NCBI GenBank assembly: GCA_009869945.1
Contig: WIXG01000628.1
Coordinates: 1-31,131, forward strand
Origin: Mesaphorura yosii
Lineage: Eukaryota; Arthropoda; Collembola; Poduromorpha; Tullbergiidae
Reading direction: 5' to 3'
DNA length: 31,131 bases
The notes beneath the pieces are model-generated. The model made no database searches, was not told where the DNA came from, and was given only the letters and a program-made list of their open reading frames with translations. The translations under genes and the position numbers were made by a program. Below, piece after piece: positions 1 through 9,153 of this stretch. Numbering within the stretch: position 1 is the first letter of the stretch; the number at the start of each line of letters is the position of its first letter.

Positions 1-3000
1 AGCTTCTGAGTATGGAATGTGGCACATGGAACAGCTGCAGTCCGGGTCTTCAGCCGAGCCGTGTGTCGCCTTCGAATTGATAGGCGGCCCGCCTTTCAAA
101 CCCTGCAATTAGCAATTCACGGGTAGTCACAAATTTATCGATGCTTTGCCACACGTTTTCGGCTTTCTACTTACGTTGCAAGCAACTTCATTATGTCCTA
201 GCGCCTTGTCTTTATCAGCTTGCCTTGTCGAAGCTTCGAGCACTTTTTCCGCCATTTCGTGCAGTGCCGACGAGTTGACGAGTGCCGCTGTACCCGTGGC
301 GCTCAAAATGCAGACGTCATCGCTAAACGTAAATTGGCCAAGAAAAAATCACGCGTGAACGTCACGTGAATTAGCGTGAATGCGAACGGAAGAGGCGCCA
401 ATTTCACCAAGTTTGAACTTACCAAATGGTTGTCTGTTCCTCGTAGCCCAGAATCACGTTGCAGCAGAGCGACCGCGCATGCGACCGAATCTCAAGCCGG
501 ATTTCATTCCACCACGAGTCGCGAGTCTCGGGTTCCTCCAGATTTGAAGTGCGCTCAAGCAATTTGACCGATCTCGCGCTGACGGCTCCGCCTGTGGACA
601 AACACAAAGAAACTGAAATTAGCCAAGCCAGGCCAGGCCAGACCAACTCCAAGCATTTATGCCTCAATTCTTACCGATGTACTGCACGAATCGAGGCGGG
701 AGTTGCCCAATCGTGACGAATGGATACTCCAGCAGATCGAAATGGTCGGTCCCCGACGCTAGGCGCTTGGCGAAGCTGATGTTTTTGTTGTGTGAAATTA
801 TAGCTTCGATGCTAGAGTTCATCGCGCCTACCATTAGAATTACATTAATTAAGCGAATAGCGATCTAATCACCATAAATGTCAGGTTAGGGCTGGACACA
901 CAGAATTCGCAATGCAAATTGGCTTACCAGTCGGTGGGGTAGACAGCTCCGAGTCGGAGGAGCGCCTGTTGGCGCCACCAGACGCGGACGGCGGTGGAAG
1001 CATGTTGACTTGCACGCTTCCCGACGCCTTGCTGAAGTGAGCCACGGCACCGCCACGGACGTGCTGCCCAGCTGGCCCGGCAGTGGCCGACGCTCCGGTC
1101 GACCCGTTTCTAATGTGGATGGACGAAGACGACGTCGACGAGGCTCTTCCGCTGCTGGAGGACGCCTGGTGGACGCTGGACGGGGGCGCTGTTTTCTTGT
1201 TCTCGACATGTACCAGTTTTCGTACACCTGCGGCAGGTTCATCTCCCGACGTCTTCGCATCAGCGTTCTTGCCCTTTCGTGTTTGCTGCTCGCCAGATGA
1301 CGCTTCGGTGGCGGTCAATTCGGGCGTTCGAGATGCTTCGTTCGTCGTTGCAGTGGAGGTCGAAGCTGCCTTATCGATGTCGGCAGCAGCGGAGGCGTTT
1401 TCTGGGGTATTTTTAGGGAGAGCAGAGTCGGCTGCTGCGGCACCTCCTTCAGCAGGAGCTACATTGCCGGAACTACTCACTGCGTCTCTACACCTACGTA
1501 AATCATTAGTGTCAGACTCACTCTCAATCGAATTAGTCAAAGCGGACGTGGCCGTGGCCGTGGCGTGGCTCAAACTCAAACTGGCGCCTGAAGCATCACG
1601 CATTTCACTATGCAATGGCAACTCTCGAGTAGCCAAGCATGCTGCTGGCATCTCATGGTGGGCATGTTCATCGTCTTGCACGCCAAGACACGCTAAATTA
1701 TCTACGGTTTTGCACTCGCTCAGCACCGCCCGAACCGTTGAACTTGTCGAGGGTGGGCGCACAAGCAAAGCGTCCAGGCTGGAAATGTAAAGCGTGACCG
1801 GCTTCTCCCCGCGCGGGTAGCCCAACTCGTCGACGGCGGCAAGGATCGTCGACGAGCTCGGGCGTGCGCCCAACTCTGACATTTGCGTTTGCGGAATGAG
1901 CGTTTCGGGGTCAAAAGCACTCCGACTCTGGAATTCGGAGGCAGGAAACTCGCACTCAGCACCGAGGTCGGAACCCAGGAGCGGGCTGAAGCTCGCGGCG
2001 CCCTCCAACACGGGAATCTGCAGGTGGGACCAATCGAAATCGATGTCCAGCCCCGACTTTGCTGAAGGAAGGCTTTGCGATTCCAACGAGACGCGCTCAA
2101 TGGAAAAGCTTTCGCTGGAGGAGCGCCTCAGGCTGCTGCTCCGCCTGCGTTGGTTGTTGAACGCGCAGGTAAGCGCACGCGGACGCTCGCGCCGGAAAAA
2201 TAAAAAGTGCCTCTCGAATCTTGTTTTCCTGAAGAGCCCCGCCCGCGCCTGCGCTTGTGCTCCCGCCTTGCCCTGCTCCTTCTCCGTGCTCGACTCCGTG
2301 TCACCCGACAAGAATCGCCGCCTCCGGCGAAAGAAACCTAACAACTCGGCCCGGATTTTCTCGCCAGCCGAAGCGCCGGCGAGCGCGTCCTTTTTCTCCA
2401 CGCTGGACACTCGGCTCACTCGCTTCAGCAGACTGGAAGTCGAATACTTTTCGCGCTTTTTCGACCCGCGTCTCCGTCTCTGAATTTCAAACTGCGAGGG
2501 CGAGGATGGGGCCATTTCGAGGAAGCCCTCCGACGTGGGACTCGTCGGGCTCAACTCCGCCCCACCCTTTTCTTTGTCTCGCGCGGGTTCGGAAAGCTCG
2601 ACGCGCGTGGATCGAGTCGGGGAAGCCACGGGCTCATTTTCTGTTGGCGTTCGAGTTTGTGGGCACGTACAGCCTTCCGGTGAGGAGGTGCTATCATGCA
2701 GCAAACGAACGACAGACAAAGCAACATTCGCGTTGGGGGGTGAGGCTTGAAGGCGGTTGGCAAAAGCATCGCATGCACAGTCACAAGCAGCAGCCGCAGG
2801 CCAATGGTGGGAGGAGTCAAGGATTGGGTGGGCGCGGTTTTGAGAGGAGCCCATGGAACTCAAGCTCAGGCACGAGTCGAGGTCGGGAAAGGTCTTAGGA
2901 GATGGAGGATGAAGACTCCCGGCGGCGGGACACCTACAATTAAGAGAAGAAGAAAATCATGCCGCGTTTGTGTTCGTGATCGCATTCTGGACGGCGTCCC

Positions 3001-4308
3001 TTCATTCTTCGATCGATTCTGATAGACCACCGCTGACGCTGACTTTGACTGGTCGCTCTGACTGGTGACGCATTTTGAATTAATGAGGCTTACGACATGA
3101 AAGACTAATTTGTACGACGAGACGATATTGACGGATGCGGGACAAACATAAAGCACAAGTTCAACATTTAATCTGACTTGAAGCTACCCGAAAAGGTTTT
3201 CGTCCACTTTATTCAAGTCGTTCGACATTTGCCAGCTGCCAGTTTGAATTTCGTGTCGTGTGTGAAAGGCAGGCAGGCAAGGAAACTTACTCTTTTGCGT
3301 TCTCCGCCGCCGTGGGCTCAACGGCCGTCTTGGCGAGCGTCGCAGCCGTTCCGATTCCCCGGACGACGATGCCGAGCTCCCCCTCCAGGTCGAAGCATAC
3401 GCGGTAGCCAATCACGGCGTTTCCGCCAAGCTCGAGGGCCTTCAGCCCAACGCGCCTTTGTACTTCTCCAGCCAGCTTCAGAAAAAGCAGCTGTCGAGCC
3501 TCGTTCGACGCCCGCGGTGTCCGTATCTTGTCGATCCATTGATACTCTGGGTCGTCGTTGACGACGAGTTCTTCGACAAACCCGTGCAGCTGAATCGCGA
3601 CGTGGCCGTCTGGAATTGCTTGCGCTACGAAGCAGCAAAGCAAAGTGATAAATTAAGTGTAATTCATAAAAATGATTAGGCGATAAGCGAATGAATCTTA
3701 CTGAAGAAGAATTTGACCCCGCACGAAGACTGTCTGAATTTGTTCAGGTCAGAGAAAAGCTCCACTTTGACCATCAAATTGACTTCTCCACGAATGCCGT
3801 GCATCGTGTCGTAGACGGGAATCCAGCCACTCATCGCCCTACCCGATGGTTCTGTAGGACGAAGAATTGCCGGTGTCAAAATACCTACCAACTACCAAAA
3901 TTTGAGTAATCCTCGTACCTTTTGTCTTTGATGGATTCGTAAGCAGTGGGTTGAGGTCAATGTAGACTTTCCCAATCGCATCATTCGCCGAGTACGTGTC
4001 GTAGTCCATCAGTCGAATTTGGAGGGGCTCGTCTTGCAGTTCCAAGTCGTCCATCTGGATCCATAAAAACATGCCACACGTCACATTTTTAGTATGGCAG
4101 TGCCAAAAAAACTGGACTTGGAAGGGCTCACCTCAAACTTGAACCACTCCGAGTTCCACTGCGGATTCAGCGATTTGCGACAGACGTCCGTTTTGCACGT
4201 CGTTCCGCCCAGTTTGACTTCGACAAAGGCGTCGGTCGTGTCGTTGGAGCGGTCCATGACGGGCAGGTGCCGACCCGCGAGCACCTTCACTTTTACCTTC
4301 CCAGGCAT
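1..4308 (-). CDS. C2CD5: C2 domain-containing protein 5 (C2CD5/CDP138-like), 3' end outside the window
   Basis: Nine exons read on the minus strand join in frame: 4308-4132, 4054-3919, 3851-3702, 3624-3291, 2933-928, 827-675, 591-423, 322-175 and 102-1, giving residues 1-1125. All introns are GT-AG. The start ATG at 4308 opens the C2 domain (MPGKVKVKVLAGRHLPVMDR) in a good Kozak context. The calcium-loop aspartates D19, D26, D76, D78 and D84 are all present. The segments that follow match vertebrate C2CD5: SGWIPVYDTMHGIRGEV, FRQSSCGVKFF, the HGFVEELVV block, GGAVSARSVKLLE, VCILSATGTAA and the cysteine pair of CSMCHIPY. In mammals the protein binds calcium and phospholipid and is an Akt2 substrate that helps GLUT4 vesicles fuse with the plasma membrane. 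Exon 5 (2006 bp) encodes about 668 residues of Ser/Ala/Glu/Arg-rich, probably disordered linker, far longer than in vertebrates. The C-terminal part lies to the left of the window. Family identity is very sure. The exact exon 5 boundaries are sure by phase, but alternative exons in the 357-bp intron cannot be excluded. Confidence 0.95.
2934..3290 (-). other. Longest intron of the C2CD5-like gene (357 bp)
   Basis: The donor GTAAGTTTCC follows exon 4 and the acceptor TTAATTGTAG precedes exon 5; phases agree (GA|G, Glu266). The other introns of this gene are 67-100 bp, so this one is several times longer. A minus-strand frame from about 3156 stays open to the acceptor and is Ser/Arg-rich, so an alternatively used exon is possible. 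I see no second well-formed splice pair that would prove it. Confidence 0.75.
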
Positions 4309-4354
4309 GGCGGTGGCGACTCACAAGTCACGATGAGACGAGAAGAAGAGAGTT

Positions 4355-4385
4355 GACTGACGCCTGAAGAAAGTTATTTTTTATA
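4355..4385 (-). promoter_or_regulatory. Candidate TATA + Inr core promoter of C2CD5-like
   Basis: On the minus strand TATAAAAAA (4385-4377) lies 27 bases before the A of a TCAGTC initiator (4360-4355, A at 4358). TCAGTC fits the arthropod Inr consensus TCAKTY. The spacing is slightly shorter than the usual 30-31 bases. A start at 4358 would give a 50-base 5' leader up to the ATG at 4308. Position and orientation fit, but there are no transcript data. Confidence 0.4.
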
Positions 4386-4932
4386 GAAGCACTGCCTCAG
4401 CTGTAGAAAAAAGAAATTCCCGCTTGCCACGTTCACGGTTCAAATGCAAGTTTAGCCAAAGTAAAGGTTTTGTGTTTCTTATCTCTCGTTCTCCTCTACA
4501 CTGTACGCGATACGAACACTAAGCACAGAAAAGACAGGCTTTGCAAGGCGATGAAGATTGGCACAAGAGTTCGACAAATTAGGGAATTTCGGTACAACAC
4601 AGCACTAAATTAGTCCAGGAGTCCGCCGAATTCGGGCCGGGGCCGCGTAGTCCGATTTTTAAAGCCAGAGTGTTTCATTGTGCTTATCGTTTCGGGTTTA
4701 ATGTCAATGTCACATTCACAATTCTGTGATAACAAAATCACTGACAACGCAAGCGCAGGGTGCACCATTTTCGCTCCTCCGCAGAGTTTAACTGAACTTC
4801 AAACTGGCACAGACGAAGAAGTTCGAAATCCAAATTGGGTACTTCTGTGTGGTGGTGCGGGTGTAAACAGAAAAACACGTGGCGCGAAGGAAGAAATAAA
4901 AATACTGAACTTGGCAAAATCTGTTAAATTGT

Positions 4933-4950
4933 CTTTATAACGTTATAAAG
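4933..4950. repeat. 18-bp perfect palindrome with TATAAA on both strands
   Basis: CTTTATAACGTTATAAAG equals its own reverse complement. It lies 73-90 bases downstream of the ANAPC15 stop. Read on the minus strand it carries TATAAA, a known weak poly(A) signal variant; no AATAAA is visible between the ANAPC15 stop and about 4680. Confidence 0.6.
4934..4939 (-). terminator. Possible poly(A) signal (TATAAA variant) of ANAPC15-like
   Basis: This is the only poly(A)-signal-like hexamer close behind the stop on the minus strand, about 84 bases downstream. TATAAA is a minor variant, and an ATTAAA near 4704-4699 is an alternative that would give a longer 3' UTR. Confidence 0.3.
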
Positions 4951-5022
4951 CAAAATCAAATTGAACACACTAGTGAAGATAACATAAATTGCATGAAACG
5001 TTCAATGTTGGAACAGTCTTCT

Positions 5023-5612
5023 TTAGTTGTCAGTCGAGTCAGTCCGGGGCCAGGGACTACCACGTGGGTTAACTTCCGTTAGATTGATTTCCCCGTCACT
5101 TGAGTCCTCGTCGTCGTCGTTGTCATCTTCCTCTTCCTCGTCCTCCTCGACTTTGGCTTGACTCTGGGCCAGGAAACAGAATTCATTAGAAAGAGAATGA
5201 AGAATGAACGGATCACGACTTGGCCGGCTAATTAGGAAACTGAATTAATTTGCAAATTTGCATGCCGGATTTACAAATGGAACAATCTGTTTCTCGTCAA
5301 TGTTGCCCGTCGTGCCGATTGGTGGGTGGTCGTTATACTTGTCGTTAACTTTTTTAATCTGTAATACACGAAAGAGATTCGTAAGTGCAAATAGCGACTT
5401 GCGAATTCTACGGCTGCAACAGTTATAAGTTATTACGTTAACGTTCTTAGTTAAGAATCCTGCTAATCAGTAGTTGATCTTACTTGGTTGATTACTACTT
5501 GCTCGAGCAGTGCCAAGTCCTTCTCTTCATCGTCCGGGTCGAAATCCAGCCATAAAGTGTTTTGGAGTCGAGAAGCCAAATTTGGAGACACGGGCGTCGT
5601 GTTTTCACTCAT
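5023..5612 (-). CDS. ANAPC15: Anaphase-promoting complex subunit 15 (ANAPC15/Mnd2-like), 117 residues
   Basis: Three exons on the minus strand: 5612-5484, 5358-5275 and 5163-5023. The introns are 125 and 111 bp with donors GTAAGATC and GTAAATCC, all in phase 0. The product is 117 residues (121 in human). Exon 1 carries the TLW..D helix (QNTLWLDFDPDDEEKDL) and an EQ-containing helix. Exon 2 carries the short PIG motif (DHPPIGTTG). Exon 3 is an acidic run followed by SSDGEINLTEVN, which resembles the human DDGEVNEV tail. APC15 is a small APC/C subunit that promotes turnover of the mitotic checkpoint complex, through Cdc20 autoubiquitination, so that the checkpoint can be switched off; yeast Mnd2 is its counterpart. 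It lies in tandem with C2CD5 and head to head with SDAD1. Identity rests on the order of short motifs, because the protein is small and partly low-complexity. An acidic tail alone would not be enough. Confidence 0.87.
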
Positions 5613-6228
5613 GGCTCAGGCTCACGGCGTACGAATACGATTAACGTCCACGTCAATCAGGATCAGTGGGCCAAACGTAACTCTGGAATCAAATAACATC
5701 TTAATTTGCAGTTTGCAAGTTTGTAAATTCGGAACAAAAAGCAGCCAGCTAGCAGATTTTGCAATTCTACCTTCGCCTTTTGCGCACATGCACTATTACC
5801 AAATCCGCAACGTGTTGCCGTAGCCGTAGTGAATTACCACCTGCCGAAATCGAACGGCTCCGTCCGAGTTTGAGTTTCCAAAATACCCGATTTCAGTCTT
5901 CAGAATAGGAGAGCTCGAGTTGCTCGAGCATAGCAGAGGCGATGGTGTACTGCGAATACATAAAATCGAGCAGATGACGATGGGAGTAGAAAGCAGGCAG
6001 ACTACATACACAATCCACAACAGCTGACAGAACTTGCAAGGAAAGGATGTGAGAAAAGCAGGCAAAAGCTGTTGCTTTGCTACTCAGCGGCTCTTACGAA
6101 GGTTTGAATCTCGTGTGCATGTGCTTTCGTGCTTGCTGCTCCTTCAAGTATTTCAGCATAAAATCGTGGCGACGATAAATTAATTGCGGAGGAAGAGAAA
6201 ACTAGAAAATCACCGCCTGCGCCTCATC
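5613..6228. promoter_or_regulatory. Divergent promoter region between ANAPC15-like and SDAD1-like
   Basis: 616 bases separate the two start codons, which point away from each other, so both 5' leaders and promoters must lie here. I see no TATA box in a convincing place for either gene. On the ANAPC15 strand three consecutive GT...AG intervals of ordinary intron size (6097-6033, 6009-5950 and 5770-5683) could be introns of a spliced 5' leader. Frames across the spliced product are closed, so I do not call a further protein here. The hydrophobic minus-strand frame at 6065-5796 is not supported by any family. Confidence 0.6.
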
Positions 6229-8877
6229 ATGGCCCGTCGACACAATAATCAGCTGCCAAATAATCTGCCTCAGCTCCAGAATCTGATTAAGCGGGACCCG
6301 GAGAGCTACAGAGAAGAATTCCTTCAGCAATGGACACACTTCCAAGCCACGCTAGAGATTTACCTCCTCCATTCGGCCGAGTACTCGAAAGATCTCGACG
6401 AGCTGCTCATTTTCTTGGCGCAGATATCGCATTGTTACCCGAACGAGCTGAGCAACTATCCCCAGCAGCTCATGACGACGCTGGAGAAGTTCAGCACCGT
6501 GTTGGAGCCTAATATTCGCATGGTAAGTTTAATAGATGTGTGGGACGGTTAATTAATCCCCGCTAATTTACTAACACTGCTAAGAATTAGTAAGACTACT
6601 TCCTAACGTGCATTTTCTTGCTTAGGCCATGACCCGAGCCTTAATTTTGATGCGAAACAAGAATCTGCTCGAACCCACAACACTGTTGTCGCTCTTCTTC
6701 AAACTGCTGCATTGCCCTGATAAGACATTAAGAAAGTCACTCGAAACCCACATAATGATCGACATCAAGAACGTGAACAAGAAGCACAAGAATCACAAGC
6801 TAAACACGGTGAGTTTAAGATTGAGTTATACGAGTTCCGAATTAATTACGAATTGACTTAATCAATTTCTTTTACGTTTGATTTGTAGGTGCTGCAAAAT
6901 TTTATGTTTACGATGATTCGCGACAGCAGCACCGTCCGAGCCGCCAAGACCTCCTTAAACATTATGATTGAACTGTACCGCAAAAATATTTGGAACGACA
7001 CAAAGACTGTGAATGTCATTGCCAACGCGGTCTTCTCGAAAATCACCAAATTAAGTGTGACAGCCATACAGTTTTTCCTGACGAACGAGTCAAAGGGCAA
7101 AGGAAAGAACGGAGACGAAAGCGGTGGCGACTCGAGCGACGACGACGACGCTCCGAACGCGAGAGATGTGCTCATGGCGAATCGCGTCAACAAGAAAACC
7201 CGAAAGCGAGACAAAAACCTGTCCAAAGTGAAGACACTCATCAAGAAGAAGAAAAACAAGGAAAAGGCGCCAAATTTCAATTTCTCGGCACTGCACCTGA
7301 TCCACGACCCGCAGGGCATGGCGGAAAAGCTGTTTAAGCAGCTAGAGAGTACGAACGAGCGCTTCGAAGTGAAGTTGATGACTATGGACCTGATTTCGAG
7401 ACTCGTCGGAATCCACCAACTTTTACTCCTCAACTTTTACCCGTACATTAAAAGATTTCTGCAGCCGCACCAGCGGGAAGTGACAAAGATTATGCAGTTT
7501 GTGGCACAGTCGGCGCACGAGCTTGTCCCGCCCGACGTCCTCGAGTCCGTGCTGCAGGCGATCGTGAACAATTTCGTCACGGAAAGAAATTCCGGGGAGG
7601 TTATGGCGATCGGGCTTAACGCGATTCGGGAAATCTGCGCGAGGTGCCCGCTCGTCATGAGCCGGGATTTGCTGCAGGACCTGACGCAGTACAAATCCTA
7701 CCGCGAGAAGAGCGTCATGATGGCGGCGAGATCGTTGATGCACCTGTTCAGGGAACTCAATCCACATCTGCTACATAAGAAAGATAAGGTAGGTCAATCA
7801 AGGCCAATGAACACTTCGTCGCTCGCGACTCGCAGTCTTTTATTCTCGATTATTTTTGTTGTGGTGGTTTAGGGAAAGCCGACGCTTGCCACGATGGAGA
7901 AACGCGCGCTGCAGTACGGCCAGTTGAATACGAAAGACCACGTGCCAGGGGCAGAAATTTTGTTGCAGGTAGGTACGCAAGAAGTATTCTCACTTCGCCA
8001 AGCCGAATTTCTTTGTCACTTGTTTTTTCCTTGCTTAAACGAATTCTAATGGATTTTAGGGCGCCTCCGATGCGGACAGCGGCAACGACTCGGACGCTGA
8101 TTCAGACGGAAGCTGGATCGACGTCTCCGATGCAGGAAGCGGTGGCGACGGGAGCGATGTTGAGGATGGTGACGACGACGACGAAGGCGACGAAGAGGAG
8201 GAGGGCGTTGAGGAGGAAGAAGCAGAAGAGGTGGAGAGAGAGGAAAAATCCGGATCAAACAAGCCTGCACTTTCATTGGATCCGGAAGTACGGCGGCAAC
8301 TGGCAGCGGAAGTCAGCGTAGGGAAAATCCTGACTGACGAAGACTTCAAGCGTATCGAAACGATGCAGCTGCGGAAGGAGGTCGTCGGTGCCCGTAAGGG
8401 CAGTGCCAAAAAGCGAAAAGCGGCGGAGCCGTCAAGATCGACGGGGGTCTCCAGGTAAGGGCGGGCGCGGTCGGCCGGCGTGAGCATTTAATTCTTGGTG
8501 CTGATTAATTATTGCCAATTTCAGCAATGAACTCGTGGATTTGGCCGCCATCGAAATGATCCACAAAAAACGAAGGCACGACCGAGACGCGAGACTGGAA
8601 ACTGTGATGGTAAGCTAAATTTCAGCAAATTACTGATGAAATGCTCACCCAATTTTTTGCATTTGCATTTCAGAAAGGTCGAGAAGGTCGGGAGAAATTC
8701 AACCGGAAGAAGGGCCGGATGAACCCCCACGCGAGTACGACAGACAAGGAGAAGCAAAAGAAGAAGCCGTTTATGATGATCAAGTCCAAACTGAAGCACA
8801 AGCAGAAGAAGTCGTTCAAAGAACGCCAGGCTTCGTTAAGACGATCGCTGTTGAAGCAAAAGAAACTTGTTAAATAG
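6229..8877 (+). CDS. SDAD1: SDA1 domain-containing protein (SDAD1/Sda1 homolog), 718 residues
   Basis: Seven exons: 6229-6522, 6626-6808, 6889-7788, 7873-7968, 8060-8454, 8525-8609 and 8674-8877. All have GT-AG introns of about 64-105 bp and agreeing phases. The product is 718 residues (687 in human). I chose ATG 6229 because [20 protein letters not shown] aligns with the human start; an in-frame TTG at 6184 is not needed. Conserved blocks in order: NLIKRDP and AQISHCYP (NUC130/3NT-like N-terminus), [41 protein letters not shown], then an acidic patch near residue 240. Next come LIHDP, the SRLVGIH...[18 protein letters not shown] core, [13 protein letters not shown] and ALQYGQL. A very acidic segment around residues 492-545 contains GSWIDV, and a Lys/Arg-rich tail contains [11 protein letters not shown]. 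Sda1 is a nucleolar/nuclear factor needed for pre-60S ribosome maturation and export. Expression is probably housekeeping. All catalytically neutral helical repeats appear intact, and no frameshift was seen. Confidence 0.97.
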
Positions 8878-8965
8878 ATATATCTTTTATTTATTGTTAC
8901 AAATTCTTAGCCACTCTTTTGTACTGTCAAATAAAGCACATGCTGGCATGCAAGCTCCTCCGTTG
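8878..8965 (+). other. 3' UTR and end of the SDAD1-like gene
   Basis: A short AT-rich tail follows the TAG and contains the AATAAA signal. The 60-bp minisatellite begins about 30 bases beyond the signal, about where cleavage would occur. Confidence 0.6.
8930..8935 (+). terminator. AATAAA poly(A) signal of SDAD1-like
   Basis: A canonical AATAAA lies 53 bases after the stop codon. The 3' UTR would be about 70-80 bases, ending at the edge of the tandem repeat. Confidence 0.75.
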
Positions 8966-9153
8966 AGATTCGCAATTCGCAAGCTCTCGGTTTGGCTTCG
9001 CAAATTGTACTGCTCGCAGCCGAGGCGATTCACAATTCGCAAGCTCTCGGTTTGGCTTCGCAAATTGTACTGCTCGCAGCCGAGCCGATTCGCAATTCGC
9101 AAGCTCTCGGCTTGGCTTCGCAAATTGTACTGCTCGCAGCCGAGCCGATTCGC
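8966..9153. repeat. 60-bp minisatellite, about 3.1 units
   Basis: Units at 9001-9060 and 9061-9120 are nearly identical (about three differences). A partial unit precedes them (8967-9000) and another follows (9121-9153). Landmarks of each unit are ATTCGCAAGCTCTCGG, TTGGCTTCG and TGCTCGCAGCCGAG. Because 60 is divisible by 3, open frames run through on both strands and repeat every 20 residues; these are a side effect and not evidence of a protein. Confidence 0.95.

Larger units (their letters stand above)
4309..5022. other. Spacer: 3' flank of ANAPC15-like and 5' flank of C2CD5-like
   Basis: These 714 bases separate the ANAPC15 stop from the C2CD5 start, both genes pointing left. The part next to C2CD5 holds a TATA/Inr-like core promoter. 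The part next to ANAPC15 holds an 18-bp palindrome with a TATAAA variant poly(A) signal. A plus-strand open frame at 4680-4940 has no recognisable domain and looks like chance. Confidence 0.7.

Noticed and set aside
1083..1790. 235-codon plus-strand open frame opposite C2CD5 exon 5
   Set aside because: It is antisense to a Ser/Ala-rich coding exon whose codon composition suppresses stops on the other strand; the sense exon fits by splice phase.
5796..6065. Hydrophobic 89-codon minus-strand frame in the divergent spacer
   Set aside because: No family resemblance, and it crosses two intron-like intervals on the same strand; more likely leader sequence.
6184..6228. Upstream in-frame start (TTG) for SDAD1 adding 15 residues
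   Set aside because: Not an ATG, and family alignment starts at the ATG at 6229.
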